Assembly: GCF_014138265.1 (NCBI RefSeq)
Contig: NZ_JACGXL010000004.1
Coordinates: 248,001-312,000, forward strand
DNA: 64,000 bases
Direction of reading: 5' to 3'
From: Dokdonella fugitiva
GTDB lineage: Bacteria; Pseudomonadota; Gammaproteobacteria; Xanthomonadales; Rhodanobacteraceae
In this document: positions 50,109 through 57,561 of the stretch, one piece after another
Layout of the letters: each line of letters starts with the position of its first letter
Numbering within the stretch: the stretch's first letter is position 1
Translations under genes and position numbers: made by a program
Notes under the pieces: generated by a model
Databases searched by the model: none
Seen by the model: only the letters and a program-made list of their open reading frames with translations
What the model was told of the DNA's origin: nothing

Positions 50109-50396
50109 ATGTTCCATGCCGGCCTGCGCCTCGTGAAATCCCGCCACCCTCTCGCGCGCCTGGCTGGCGCACTGATCGCGGTTGTGCTCGTAGCCGCGCT
50201 GGTCGCGGTCGGCGTGTTCGCGTTCGCGGTGCTCGTCGTCGGTGGCGCTTTGTTCGCGCTCGTGCGTGCGGTGCGCACGCCGTCGCGACCGGCCGCAGCC
50301 GCCCCGCGCGCCGCGGCACCGGCAGGCGTCATCGAGGGCGAGTTCACCGTCGTCGACGACGGCCCTGCGCGCAAGCGCGCGCCGAGCGGCGCCTGA
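50109..50396 (+). CDS. Small membrane protein, unknown function
   Basis: A 95-residue protein with one long hydrophobic stretch of about 35 residues (LAGALIAVVLVAALVAVGVF continuing AFAVLVVGGALFALV) that probably spans the membrane as a hairpin. An Ala/Pro linker and a soluble end, GVIEGEFTVVDDGP, follow; this end recalls the 'IEGEYxVV' tails of small Xanthomonadales membrane proteins. GGAG precedes the ATG at proper distance. Family not identified. A 7-bp GC hairpin (GCGGGCC/GGCCCGC, 50430-50457) follows. Confidence 0.6.
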   Translation: MFHAGLRLVKSRHPLARLAGALIAVVLVAALVAVGVFAFAVLVVGGALFALVRAVRTPSRPAAAAPRAAAPAGVIEGEFTVVDDGPARKRAPSGA

Positions 50397-50597
50397 CGCA
50401 CCGCGATGGCTCCATGAAATAGCCACACGGCGGGCCTCGCTGCGGCATCGGGCCCGCGGTATACCTACACTCCCGATCGGCTCCTCGCAGCCCTCTCCGC
50501 GCGGCGCCGCGCGATGCTGGCGGGACACGCGCTCCGGCATGCGCGTTGCCCGAAAGCGTTCCACGCCGCAACCCGTTCTCCCTGAAGACTGTTCGCC

Positions 50598-51515
50598 ATG
50601 AACGATCTGTCCCGCAGCGGTCGCCTCGACGCATCCGCCCCGACGCTGCTCGGTCCGCGCCTGCTCGTGCCGATCGCATTGCTGTCGCTGTACTTCGTCT
50701 GGGGATCCACCTACCTCGCGATCCGCGTCGCGGTGGCGAGCTGGCCGCCGTTCCTGATGGCGGCCGTGCGCTTCCTCTGCGCGGGGGGCGCGCTGTACGC
50801 GTTCCTGCGCTGGCGCGGCATGGCCGCGCCGACACGCCGCCAGTGGCTCAATTCGGCGGCGACCGGCGTCATGCTGCTCGGCTTCGGCAACGGCCTTGTC
50901 TGCTACGCGGAACAGAGCGTCGCCTCCGGCCTCGCCGCGGTCGCGGTCGCGAGCATGCCGCTGTTCGCGGCGGTGTTCGGCGGTTTCTACGGCCATTGGC
51001 CGCGCCGGCTCGAATGGCTCGGCTTGGGCGTCGGCTTCGCCGGCGTGATCCTGCTCAACCTCGGCGGCAGCATGGCCGGTTCGCCGGTCGGTGCGATCGC
51101 GCTCGTCGTCGCCGCCGGCTCGTGGGCGTTCGGCTCGGTCTGGAGCAAGCGCCGCGACATGCCGCCTGCGGCGATGAACACCGCGGCGCAGATGCTCACC
51201 GGCGGCGCCGTGCTGCTCGTGTTCGCGCTGCTCATCGGCGAACGCCTGCCGGTTTCGCCGCCGTTGTCGGCGAACCTCGCCCTCGTCTACCTCGCGATCG
51301 CCGGCTCGCTGATCGGCTTCAGTGCCTACCTCTACCTGCTCAACACGGTGCGCCCTGCGCTCGCGACGAGCTACGCCTACGTGAACCCGCCGGTCGCCGT
51401 GCTCGTCGGCGCATTGTTCGGCGGCGAAGCCGTGCACGGCTTCGACATCGTGGCGATGGCGGTGATTCTCGGCGGCGTGGGATTGATCGCGCTGGCGCGC
51501 GAGCGCGCTGCGTAG
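50598..51515 (+). CDS. EamA/DMT-superfamily transporter
   Basis: A 305-residue inner-membrane protein with ten predicted TM segments in two EamA repeats. The first starts LLVPIALLSLYFVWGSTYLAIRVAV and contains SWPPFLMAAVRFLCAGGALY and ALAAVAVASMPLFAAVFGGF-type helices. The second repeat spans VGAIALVVAAGSWAFGSVWSK to ALATSYAYVNPPVAVLVGAL. These are drug/metabolite exporters, often of amino acids or their analogues; the substrate is unknown. The C-terminus IVAMAVILGGVGLIALARER is typical. It is convergent with the ABC operon across an interspersed palindrome. Confidence 0.88.
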   Translation: MNDLSRSGRLDASAPTLLGPRLLVPIALLSLYFVWGSTYLAIRVAVASWPPFLMAAVRFLCAGGALYAFLRWRGMAAPTRRQWLNSAATGVMLLGFGNGLVCYAEQSVASGLAAVAVASMPLFAAVFGGFYGHWPRRLEWLGLGVGFAGVILLNLGGSMAGSPVGAIALVVAAGSWAFGSVWSKRRDMPPAAMNTAAQMLTGGAVLLVFALLIGERLPVSPPLSANLALVYLAIAGSLIGFSAYLYLLNTVRPALATSYAYVNPPVAVLVGALFGGEAVHGFDIVAMAVILGGVGLIALARERAA

Positions 51516-51617
51516 CGTTCGTCGCTCGCTCCGTTTCCATCCGCTCGCAGGACTGCGAGTCGGTCGTCGCGAAAGAGCTTGCCGTGCCGTTCAAGGGCAA
51601 CGACGAACGGCGTACCG

Positions 51618-51643
51618 CCCCTCTCCCGCAAGCGGGAGAGGGG
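51618..51643. repeat. Interspersed palindrome between convergent genes, possible bidirectional terminator
   Basis: CCCCTCTCCCGC (51618-51629) and GCGGGAGAGGGG (51632-51643) are perfect complements around AA. The CCCTCTCCCGC-AA-GCGGGAGAGGG element is a common intergenic repeat of proteobacteria. It is placed between the EamA gene and the end of the ABC operon. Confidence 0.7.
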
Positions 51644-51724
51644 AAAGCGAGCAACGCGCGCTACCGACACTGCGAACCACCCGGCGACTCGCTCCGAAGA
51701 AGAGCGAACCGCCCGGTTCGAACC

Positions 51725-53050
51725 TCAGAGTTCCCGCAACGCGGTCGTCACCGGCAATCGCGCCGCCCGCAGCGCCGGATACAAGCCGCCGATGAAACCG
51801 ATCGCGAGCGCCCACTTGAGGCCGGTCCACAACACGGGCGGTGCGACGCTGAACTCGAACGTGAGCTGGCCGGTCGTGCCCGCGGCGAGTGTCGATGCCG
51901 TGTAGCCGTTGAAGACGAGCCAGGCGATGAGGCCTCCGAGCACGCCTCCGACGAGCGCGAGCAGCATCGTCTCGAGCATGATCGCGACGACGACCGGCAG
52001 GCCACGGAAGCCGATCGCGCGCAGGGTCGCGATCTCCCGCGCACGCGTCGCGACCGCGGCGAACATCGTGTTGAGCGCACCGAACACCGCACCGATCGCC
52101 ATGATCGCGCCGACCACCATGCCGATCACGGTGATCACCTTCGACGTGCCTTCGGACTGCTTGCTGAAGTAGCTGACCGTCGTGTCGACGTCGACCTGCA
52201 GGCGCGGGTCGGAGACGAGCGCGGCCTTGAACGGCTCGAACGCTTCGGGACTGGTCAGGCGCGCGAACACCGAGGTCGAGCTGTTGGCGCCGTTCGGGCG
52301 GTAGGTCGGGCCGACCACGTCGGCGTCGCCCCACAGTTCCGACTCCATCGCGTCCTTCGACTCGAAGATGCCGACGACCTTCCAGGTCTGGTTGCCGAGC
52401 TTGATCTCGTGATCGACCTCGAGTCCGTCGAACTGGCGCTGCGCGCCCTTGCCGGCGACGAGTTCGCGCAGGCCCGGGGTGAACTTGCGGCCGGCGATGA
52501 TCTTCGCGTTCGTGCGCAGCTTCCACGCCATCTCGCCGATGCCGCGCAACTGCACGCTGCCGAAGTCCTCTTCGGGGTTGCCGCCTTTCATCGGCAGGTT
52601 CGCCGCGACGACGAGTTCGGGCGAAGCGATCGGCTTGCCCTGCTCGTCCTTGGCGATGCCCGGCGCCTGCGCGATGACGACCGCGGCGTCGTGGCCGAGC
52701 ACCGACGAGACCTCGGACGCGGATGCACCGCGCAGCACGATCGCCATGTCGTCGCCGCCGGTGCGGCGCAATGTCTCGCGGTAGCCGTTCGCCATCGCGA
52801 GCATCGCCACGAGCACGGCGACGACGCCGGCGATGCCGACGACGATGACCGCGGACGAGCCGAGTCGCTGGCGCAGCGTGCCGACGCCGATCGCGGTGAC
52901 CGAGGCGGCCTGGCGACCGCGTCGGGTCAGCAGCATCCACAGCCCGAGCAGGACGACGATCAGCAGCAGGCCTTGCCACGGCAGCAGCAGGAAGGCGATC
53001 ACGCCGGCGATGACGACGACGAAGGTGAACAGTCCAATCAGGAATTTCAT
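51725..53050 (-). CDS. ABC transporter permease, FtsX/MacB type (second permease)
   Basis: A 441-residue permease. An initial membrane segment pair (FLIGLFTFVVVIAGVIAFLL, LLLIVVLLGLWMLL) is unusual for the family. Then come a TM (VIVVGIAGVVAVLVAMLAMA) and a large periplasmic MacB-PCD-like domain (about residues 95-300). The closing FtsX domain has three TMs (VITVIGMVVGAIMAIGAVFGA, ATRAREIATLRAIGFRGLPVVV, GLKWALAIGFIGGLYPALRAA). It is last in the operon, 11 bases after the other permease. A MacB-type heterodimer with that permease is expected. The extra N-terminal TM pair is an oddity. Confidence 0.88.
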   Translation of the reverse strand: MKFLIGLFTFVVVIAGVIAFLLLPWQGLLLIVVLLGLWMLLTRRGRQAASVTAIGVGTLRQRLGSSAVIVVGIAGVVAVLVAMLAMANGYRETLRRTGGDDMAIVLRGASASEVSSVLGHDAAVVIAQAPGIAKDEQGKPIASPELVVAANLPMKGGNPEEDFGSVQLRGIGEMAWKLRTNAKIIAGRKFTPGLRELVAGKGAQRQFDGLEVDHEIKLGNQTWKVVGIFESKDAMESELWGDADVVGPTYRPNGANSSTSVFARLTSPEAFEPFKAALVSDPRLQVDVDTTVSYFSKQSEGTSKVITVIGMVVGAIMAIGAVFGALNTMFAAVATRAREIATLRAIGFRGLPVVVAIMLETMLLALVGGVLGGLIAWLVFNGYTASTLAAGTTGQLTFEFSVAPPVLWTGLKWALAIGFIGGLYPALRAARLPVTTALREL

Positions 53051-53061
53051 GCGGTTCTCCT

Positions 53062-54222
53062 TCAGCGGCCGGCCAGTGCGTCGACGATGTTGAGGCGCAT
53101 CGCGCGGAGCGCCGGCACCGCGCCGACGACGAAGCCGATCGCGACCGCGAGGGCGATGCCGAGCCCCCAGCTCTTCGCGCCGACGTGCGCGCCGTTGATC
53201 ATGCCGCCGCTCATCGCCGGCAGCGCCGCGCCGATGATGCTGACGAGCGCGAGCCCGACGAGCCCGCCGAGCAGGAGCAGCATCACCGATTCGGCGAGCA
53301 CCATGCCGAGCACCTTCCGGCTGGAGAAGCCGATCGTCTTCAGCACTGCGAGCTCGTTCGTGCGCTCGCGCACGGCCTGCATCATCGTGTTGCCGGTCAG
53401 CAGCACGAGCGTGAAGAACACCGCGCCCATGATCGAGGTGACGATGAGGCCGATGTCGGCCATCTGCTTGATCCAGTTCTTCGTCGCGGCCTGCTCGGTC
53501 TGCGTCTTCGTTTCGTGGTCGGAATTGGCCGACAGCGCGTCGATCGCCTTGGCGACGCGATCGGACTGGTTGACGTCGCTCACGCGGCTCACGTACCAGC
53601 CCACCGCACCGCGGTTGTACGGCGTGGTCTCGTCGAAGGTCTTCCAGTGCAGCACGATCATCTGGCTCTGGAACGCCTTGTTGTCCTTCGACTTCATCGT
53701 GCCGACGATCTGGAAGCTCCAGTTCTTGCTGCCTTCCTTGTTCGGGAAGATCTGCGACTGCAACGGCAGGCGGTCACCGATCTTCCACTTGTACTTCTTC
53801 ATGAGGATGTCGCCGACGAGCACGCCGTCCGCGGTCGCGTCGAACGCCTTGCGGTCGTTCGCATCGACTTCGACTTCGGGATAGACGTCGAGGTAGTTGT
53901 CGCTGACCGCGAACGTGAAGATCTGGTTGTGCGGGTCCTGATAGGCACCGCCGAACCAGTTCGCGTGCGCGACGTCCTTGACGCCGGGTACCGCCGCGAT
54001 CTGCTGCTGCAGGCTCTTCGGCAACGGCTGGATGAACGACAGTTTGGCGCCGGTCTGCAGGCGCTCGGCGCCGTTCGCCGACTGGCCCGCCTCGGCGAAC
54101 GAGACGCGCACCGCGTCGAGCAGGCCGAACAGCAGGAACGCCATGATGATCGACAGCAGGGTGAGGATCGTGCGGGTCTTGCGCCGGAACAGCGCCGCCC
54201 AGATCAGGTGCAGGTATTTCAT
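53062..54222 (-). CDS. ABC transporter permease, FtsX/MacB type (first permease)
   Basis: A 386-residue permease with the standard MacB layout. TM1 (ILTLLSIIMAFLLFGLLDAV) follows the basic FRRKTRT, a periplasmic domain runs to about residue 255 (YLDVYPEVEVDANDRKAF, WYVSRVSDVNQSDRVAKAID), and an FtsX domain has three TMs (IGLIVTSIMGAVFFTLVLLT, ELAVLKTIGFSSRKVLGMVL, GLGIALAVAIGFVVGAVPALR). The start at 54222 lies 11 bases after the ATPase gene. Together with the second permease, ATPase and adaptor it forms a tripartite-type exporter or lipid/peptide transporter; the substrate is unknown. Confidence 0.9.
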   Translation of the reverse strand: MKYLHLIWAALFRRKTRTILTLLSIIMAFLLFGLLDAVRVSFAEAGQSANGAERLQTGAKLSFIQPLPKSLQQQIAAVPGVKDVAHANWFGGAYQDPHNQIFTFAVSDNYLDVYPEVEVDANDRKAFDATADGVLVGDILMKKYKWKIGDRLPLQSQIFPNKEGSKNWSFQIVGTMKSKDNKAFQSQMIVLHWKTFDETTPYNRGAVGWYVSRVSDVNQSDRVAKAIDALSANSDHETKTQTEQAATKNWIKQMADIGLIVTSIMGAVFFTLVLLTGNTMMQAVRERTNELAVLKTIGFSSRKVLGMVLAESVMLLLLGGLVGLALVSIIGAALPAMSGGMINGAHVGAKSWGLGIALAVAIGFVVGAVPALRAMRLNIVDALAGR

Positions 54223-54233
54223 CGCGGCCTCCG

Positions 54234-54923
54234 TCAGGCGTGCTGGGCCTGTTCGACGAGCGTGCCCTTGTCCAGATGCAGCGTGTGGCTCGCGTACTCG
54301 GCCGCCTTCGGATCGTGCGTGACCATGATGATGGTCTTGCCGTGCTGCCGGTTCAGCGTCTGCAGCAGGCCGAGCACGTCCTCGGCGGACTGGCGGTCGA
54401 GGTCGCCGGTCGGCTCGTCGCAGACGAGCAGGTCGGGGTCGGAGACGATCGCGCGCGCGATTGCGACGCGCTGCTGCTGGCCACCCGACAGCTCCGTCGG
54501 CTTGTGGCTCGCGCGCTCGGCGAGGCCGACGAGCTGCAGCGCGATGCTCGCGTTGTTCTTGCGCTGCGCCGCCGACAGGTTGGTCAGCAGCAGCGGCAGT
54601 TCGACGTTCTTCTGCGCCGACAGCATCGGCAGCAGGTTGTAGAACTGGAAGATGAAGCCGACGTGCTCGGAACGCCACTTCGCCAGCGCGCCTTCGCCGA
54701 GGCGGTCGATGCGCTCGCCGCCGACGCTGATGCTGCCGTCGGTGGGCGAATCGAGGCCGCCGATCAGGTTGAGCAGCGTGGTCTTGCCGGAACCGGACGG
54801 CCCCATCAGCGCGAGGAAGTCGCCCTTCGCGATGTCGAGTTCGATGTGGTGCAGCACCTCGACCTTCTGCTTGCCGCGCTCGTACACCTTGCTGACGTTG
54901 CGGATCTCGACCAGGTTTGCCAT
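54234..54923 (-). CDS. ABC transporter ATP-binding protein (MacB/LolD-type)
   Basis: A 229-residue nucleotide-binding protein. Walker A is GPSGSGKT (residues 41-48), Q-loop region FIFQFYNLLPMLSAQKNVELP, signature LSGGQQQR, Walker B LLVCDEPTGDLD, and H-loop IIMVTHDPKAAEYA. The FYNLLPxLSAxENV-like Q-loop and the DEPTGDLD Walker B place it in the MacB/LolD/FtsE group. It energises the two downstream permeases, with which it is cotranscribed (11-base gap). The HlyD-like adaptor gene is upstream, 149 bases away. Confidence 0.94.
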   Translation of the reverse strand: MANLVEIRNVSKVYERGKQKVEVLHHIELDIAKGDFLALMGPSGSGKTTLLNLIGGLDSPTDGSISVGGERIDRLGEGALAKWRSEHVGFIFQFYNLLPMLSAQKNVELPLLLTNLSAAQRKNNASIALQLVGLAERASHKPTELSGGQQQRVAIARAIVSDPDLLVCDEPTGDLDRQSAEDVLGLLQTLNRQHGKTIIMVTHDPKAAEYASHTLHLDKGTLVEQAQHA

Positions 54924-55072
54924 GACGGTTGTCCTCGGTTTTTGCAGTCGTTCGTGTTGGTCGCGCCGGCTGCCCGGCGCACGATCGCGGCATGCGGCCC
55001 GCGCTACCGGCGGGTCGTGCCCGCCCCTGCTCGTCGCGCGCCGCGACGGCGCGCCGTCCTGCTGCTTCGACG

Positions 55073-56308
55073 CTACTTCCTGACCGCGACGCGCGCGCCG
55101 TCGGCGAGTTCGGCCGTCGGCTCGCGCACGATGCGCGTGCCGACGCCGACGCCTTCGACGAGGCGCTGGTCGGCGTAGGTCTGGCCCGGCGTCACCGCGC
55201 GCATGCGCGCGCGGTCGCCGTCGAGCGCGAACACGACGCTCCTGCCATCGCGCTGCACGATGCTCGCGGACGGCACGAGCACACCCTTCGGCGCCTCCGC
55301 CGCGACGGCCTTCGGCTTGTTCGTGTCTTCGAGGAACGACACGCGCACGCCCATGTCGGGCACGATGCGTTCGTCCTTCTGTTCCATCGCGACGCGCACC
55401 TTCACGGTCGCCTTGCCGCGATCGGCGGTCGGGATGATCGCGATGACGTGGCCGGGGATCTTCCATTCCGGATACGCGTCGAGGACCGCCTCGACCGGCT
55501 GCTTCGCGGTGACGCGGTTGATGTAGGACTCGTTGACGTCGACCTCGACCTCGAGCGAATCCATGTCGACGATCGTGCCGACGCCGGTGCGCGTGAAGCC
55601 ACCGCCGGCCGACAGCGGCGAGACGATCTCGCCCGGCTGCGCCGCCTTCGCGATCACCACGCCGGCGAACGGCGCGCGGATCGTGCAGTAGTCGAGCTGC
55701 ACCTGCGCGCCGTCGACCGCGGCCTTGGCGACATCGACCTGGCGCCGCTGCGACTCGAACAGCGCCGCCTGCGAATCGACCTGCGTGCGCGCGAGCTCGA
55801 CCGCCTGCTTCGACACGAGCTTGCGGCCGACCAGTTCCTCCGCACGCGCGACGTCGCGCCTGCTCTGCGCGAGCTGGGTGCCCAGTTGCACGAGCTGCGC
55901 CTGCGCCGCGCGATAGCCGGCCTCGGCTTGCGCGAGCTGCGCCTTCTGCGCGGTGTTCTCCAGGTGCGCGAGCACCTGGCCCGCCTCGACGCGCTCGCCT
56001 TCCTCGATGAGCACGTCGGTGAGCGTGCCGGTGATCTGCGCCGACACGGTCGCCTGGCGCCGCGCGGTGACGTAGCCGGTCGCCTGCAGTACCGCGAGCG
56101 GGCCGGTGCCGGCGGCACTCGGCGCGTTCGCGGTCACCGCCTCGACCTCGATCGCCTTCGCGTCGTGCATGAACCACCAGCCGCCGCCGACGGCGAGGCC
56201 GAGCACGAGCACGCCGGCGACGGCGCCGATCCACGCGCCCGCGCCGCGACCGGCGCGCGGCGCGCTGCGATCGATGCGCAATTGTTGCAACAATTCCGAT
56301 TTCTCCAT
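55073..56308 (-). CDS. Periplasmic adaptor (HlyD/MacA-type) of the ABC exporter
   Basis: A 411-residue membrane-anchored adaptor. It has a cytoplasmic start (MEKSELLQQLRIDR) and one TM (AWIGAVAGVLVLGLAVGGGW). A barrel/lipoyl part follows (GYVTARRQATVSAQITGTLT, EGERVEAGQVLAHLENTAQ), with a coiled-coil hairpin at about residues 115-190 (KAQLAQAEAGYRAAQAQLVQ) and the returning lipoyl half YCTIRAPFAGVVIAKAAQPGE. Beta-barrel and membrane-proximal domains complete it. The arrangement matches MacA. ATG 56308 follows GGGAG. It is the first gene of the operon; an outer-membrane TolC-type partner would be elsewhere. Confidence 0.93.
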   Translation of the reverse strand: MEKSELLQQLRIDRSAPRAGRGAGAWIGAVAGVLVLGLAVGGGWWFMHDAKAIEVEAVTANAPSAAGTGPLAVLQATGYVTARRQATVSAQITGTLTDVLIEEGERVEAGQVLAHLENTAQKAQLAQAEAGYRAAQAQLVQLGTQLAQSRRDVARAEELVGRKLVSKQAVELARTQVDSQAALFESQRRQVDVAKAAVDGAQVQLDYCTIRAPFAGVVIAKAAQPGEIVSPLSAGGGFTRTGVGTIVDMDSLEVEVDVNESYINRVTAKQPVEAVLDAYPEWKIPGHVIAIIPTADRGKATVKVRVAMEQKDERIVPDMGVRVSFLEDTNKPKAVAAEAPKGVLVPSASIVQRDGRSVVFALDGDRARMRAVTPGQTYADQRLVEGVGVGTRIVREPTAELADGARVAVRK

Positions 56309-56411
56309 GCCACACCGCTCCCGCGTGGACGCACAGCTCTCAAGTCTGCCATAGACTGGTGCCTGCACCGCCGCGGAACAAGCCGCGGCGGTCACGCGAC
56401 GGAGATGACAG

Positions 56412-56849
56412 GTGTCACCAGCGTCGGCCGGCTATTCCGGCAAACCGGTCTGGCAAAAACTCGGCCTCGCGGCCGAGCTGCGCGTGCTCGTGCGCGACGC
56501 GCCGTCCGACTACGCGGCGCTCGTCGGCCGCGCGCCGGAACAGCTGCGCCTCGTCGGCGCTCGCGCGGCGTTCGACTTCGCGCACGTATTCGTCACGACG
56601 CGGGCGCGGCTCGCCGCGGAACTCGCCGCGCTCGACGCGCGCCTGCCCGACGAGGGGACGATCTGGGTGTCGTGGCCGAAGAAGGGTTCGAGCGTCGCCA
56701 GCGACGTGGTCGAGGGCACCGTGCGCGAGGTCGCGCTGCCGCTCGGCCTCGTCGACGTCAAGGTCTGCGCGGTCGACGCGACTTGGTCCGGACTCAAGCT
56801 CGTGCGACGGCGCGAGCGGCGCGGCACGCGTCGAGCGCTGCTATCCTGA
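56412..56849 (+). CDS. DUF3052 family protein
   Basis: A 145-residue cytosolic protein of the uncharacterised DUF3052 family. It opens SAGYSGKPVWQKLGLAAELRVLV, the family's glycine/lysine block, and later has GTIWVSWPKKGSSVASDVVEGTVREVALPLGLVDVKVCAVD, which is highly characteristic. The start is GTG at 56412, preceded by GGAGATGACAG. It diverges from the ABC adaptor gene and is followed by an FAA-hydrolase gene after 25 bases. Confidence 0.85.
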   Translation: MSPASAGYSGKPVWQKLGLAAELRVLVRDAPSDYAALVGRAPEQLRLVGARAAFDFAHVFVTTRARLAAELAALDARLPDEGTIWVSWPKKGSSVASDVVEGTVREVALPLGLVDVKVCAVDATWSGLKLVRRRERRGTRRALLS

Positions 56850-56874
56850 CGCGATCGCTGCCGCGGACCCCGTC

Positions 56875-57561
56875 ATGACCTTCGCCATCGCCGCACCATT
56901 CGTGCCGAGCCTGCCGGTCGCCGGCGACGACATGCGCTTCCCGATCCGGCGCATCTACTGCATCGGGCGCAACTACGCCGAGCACGCGAAGGAAATGGGT
57001 GCGAGCGTCGAACGCTCGCAGCCGATGTTCTTCATGAAACCGGCCGACGCAATCGTCGCCGACGGAGGCGACATCGCCTATCCATCGGCGACCGCCGACC
57101 TGCACCACGAAGTCGAGATGATCGTCGCGCTCGCGCGCGGCGGCCACGACATCCCGCGCGAGCACGCGCTTGACTGCGTGTTCGGCTACGGCGTCGGCCT
57201 CGACCTCACCCGACGCGACCTGCAGGCCGCGGCGAAGGCGAAGGGGCATCCGTGGGACGCGGCGAAGGGCTTCGACGCGTCGGCACCCGCGTCGGCGCTG
57301 CATCGCGTCGCCGACGTCGGCCATCCGCGCCGTGCGCGCCTCTCGCTCGAGGTCAACGGCGAGTTGCGCCAGCAGGCCGACATCGCCGACATGATCTTCG
57401 ACGTCGCCGCGATCATCCACGAGTTGTCGCGGTTGTGGACGCTCGCACCCGGCGACCTCCTCTACACGGGTACGCCGGCCGGTGTCGCCGCGTTGCGGCG
57501 CGGCGATCGCGTGGTCGCCGTGCTCGACGACATCGCGCGGCTCGAAGGCCGGATCGTGTGA
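56875..57561 (+). CDS. Fumarylacetoacetate hydrolase-family protein (acylpyruvase-like)
   Basis: A 228-residue cytosolic enzyme of the short FAA fold, distinct from the FahA at the other end of the window. It has RRIYCIGRNYAEHAKEMG, PMFFMKPADAIVADGG and the metal-binding acidic set (HHEVEMIVALARGG, YGVGLDLTRRDLQ), with the lysine segment KGFDASAP and GDLLYTGTPAGV. Length and motifs fit acylpyruvate hydrolase or oxaloacetate decarboxylase relatives (FAHD1-like). The exact substrate is unknown. Its stop overlaps the start of the next gene (TGATG-type). Confidence 0.88.
   Translation: MTFAIAAPFVPSLPVAGDDMRFPIRRIYCIGRNYAEHAKEMGASVERSQPMFFMKPADAIVADGGDIAYPSATADLHHEVEMIVALARGGHDIPREHALDCVFGYGVGLDLTRRDLQAAAKAKGHPWDAAKGFDASAPASALHRVADVGHPRRARLSLEVNGELRQQADIADMIFDVAAIIHELSRLWTLAPGDLLYTGTPAGVAALRRGDRVVAVLDDIARLEGRIV

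Noticed and set aside
49403-50319. Minus-strand frame extending the Rieske protein upstream
   Set aside because: The extra N-terminal part is Arg/Pro-rich shadow sequence covering the opposite-strand membrane-protein region; the Rieske domain is complete from 49878.
56280-56295. 16-bp perfect palindrome AATTGTTGCAACAATT
   Set aside because: It lies inside the start of the adaptor coding sequence (codons for Leu-Leu-Gln-Gln-Leu) and has no partner copy in the window; chance in a Gln/Leu codon run is the simplest explanation.
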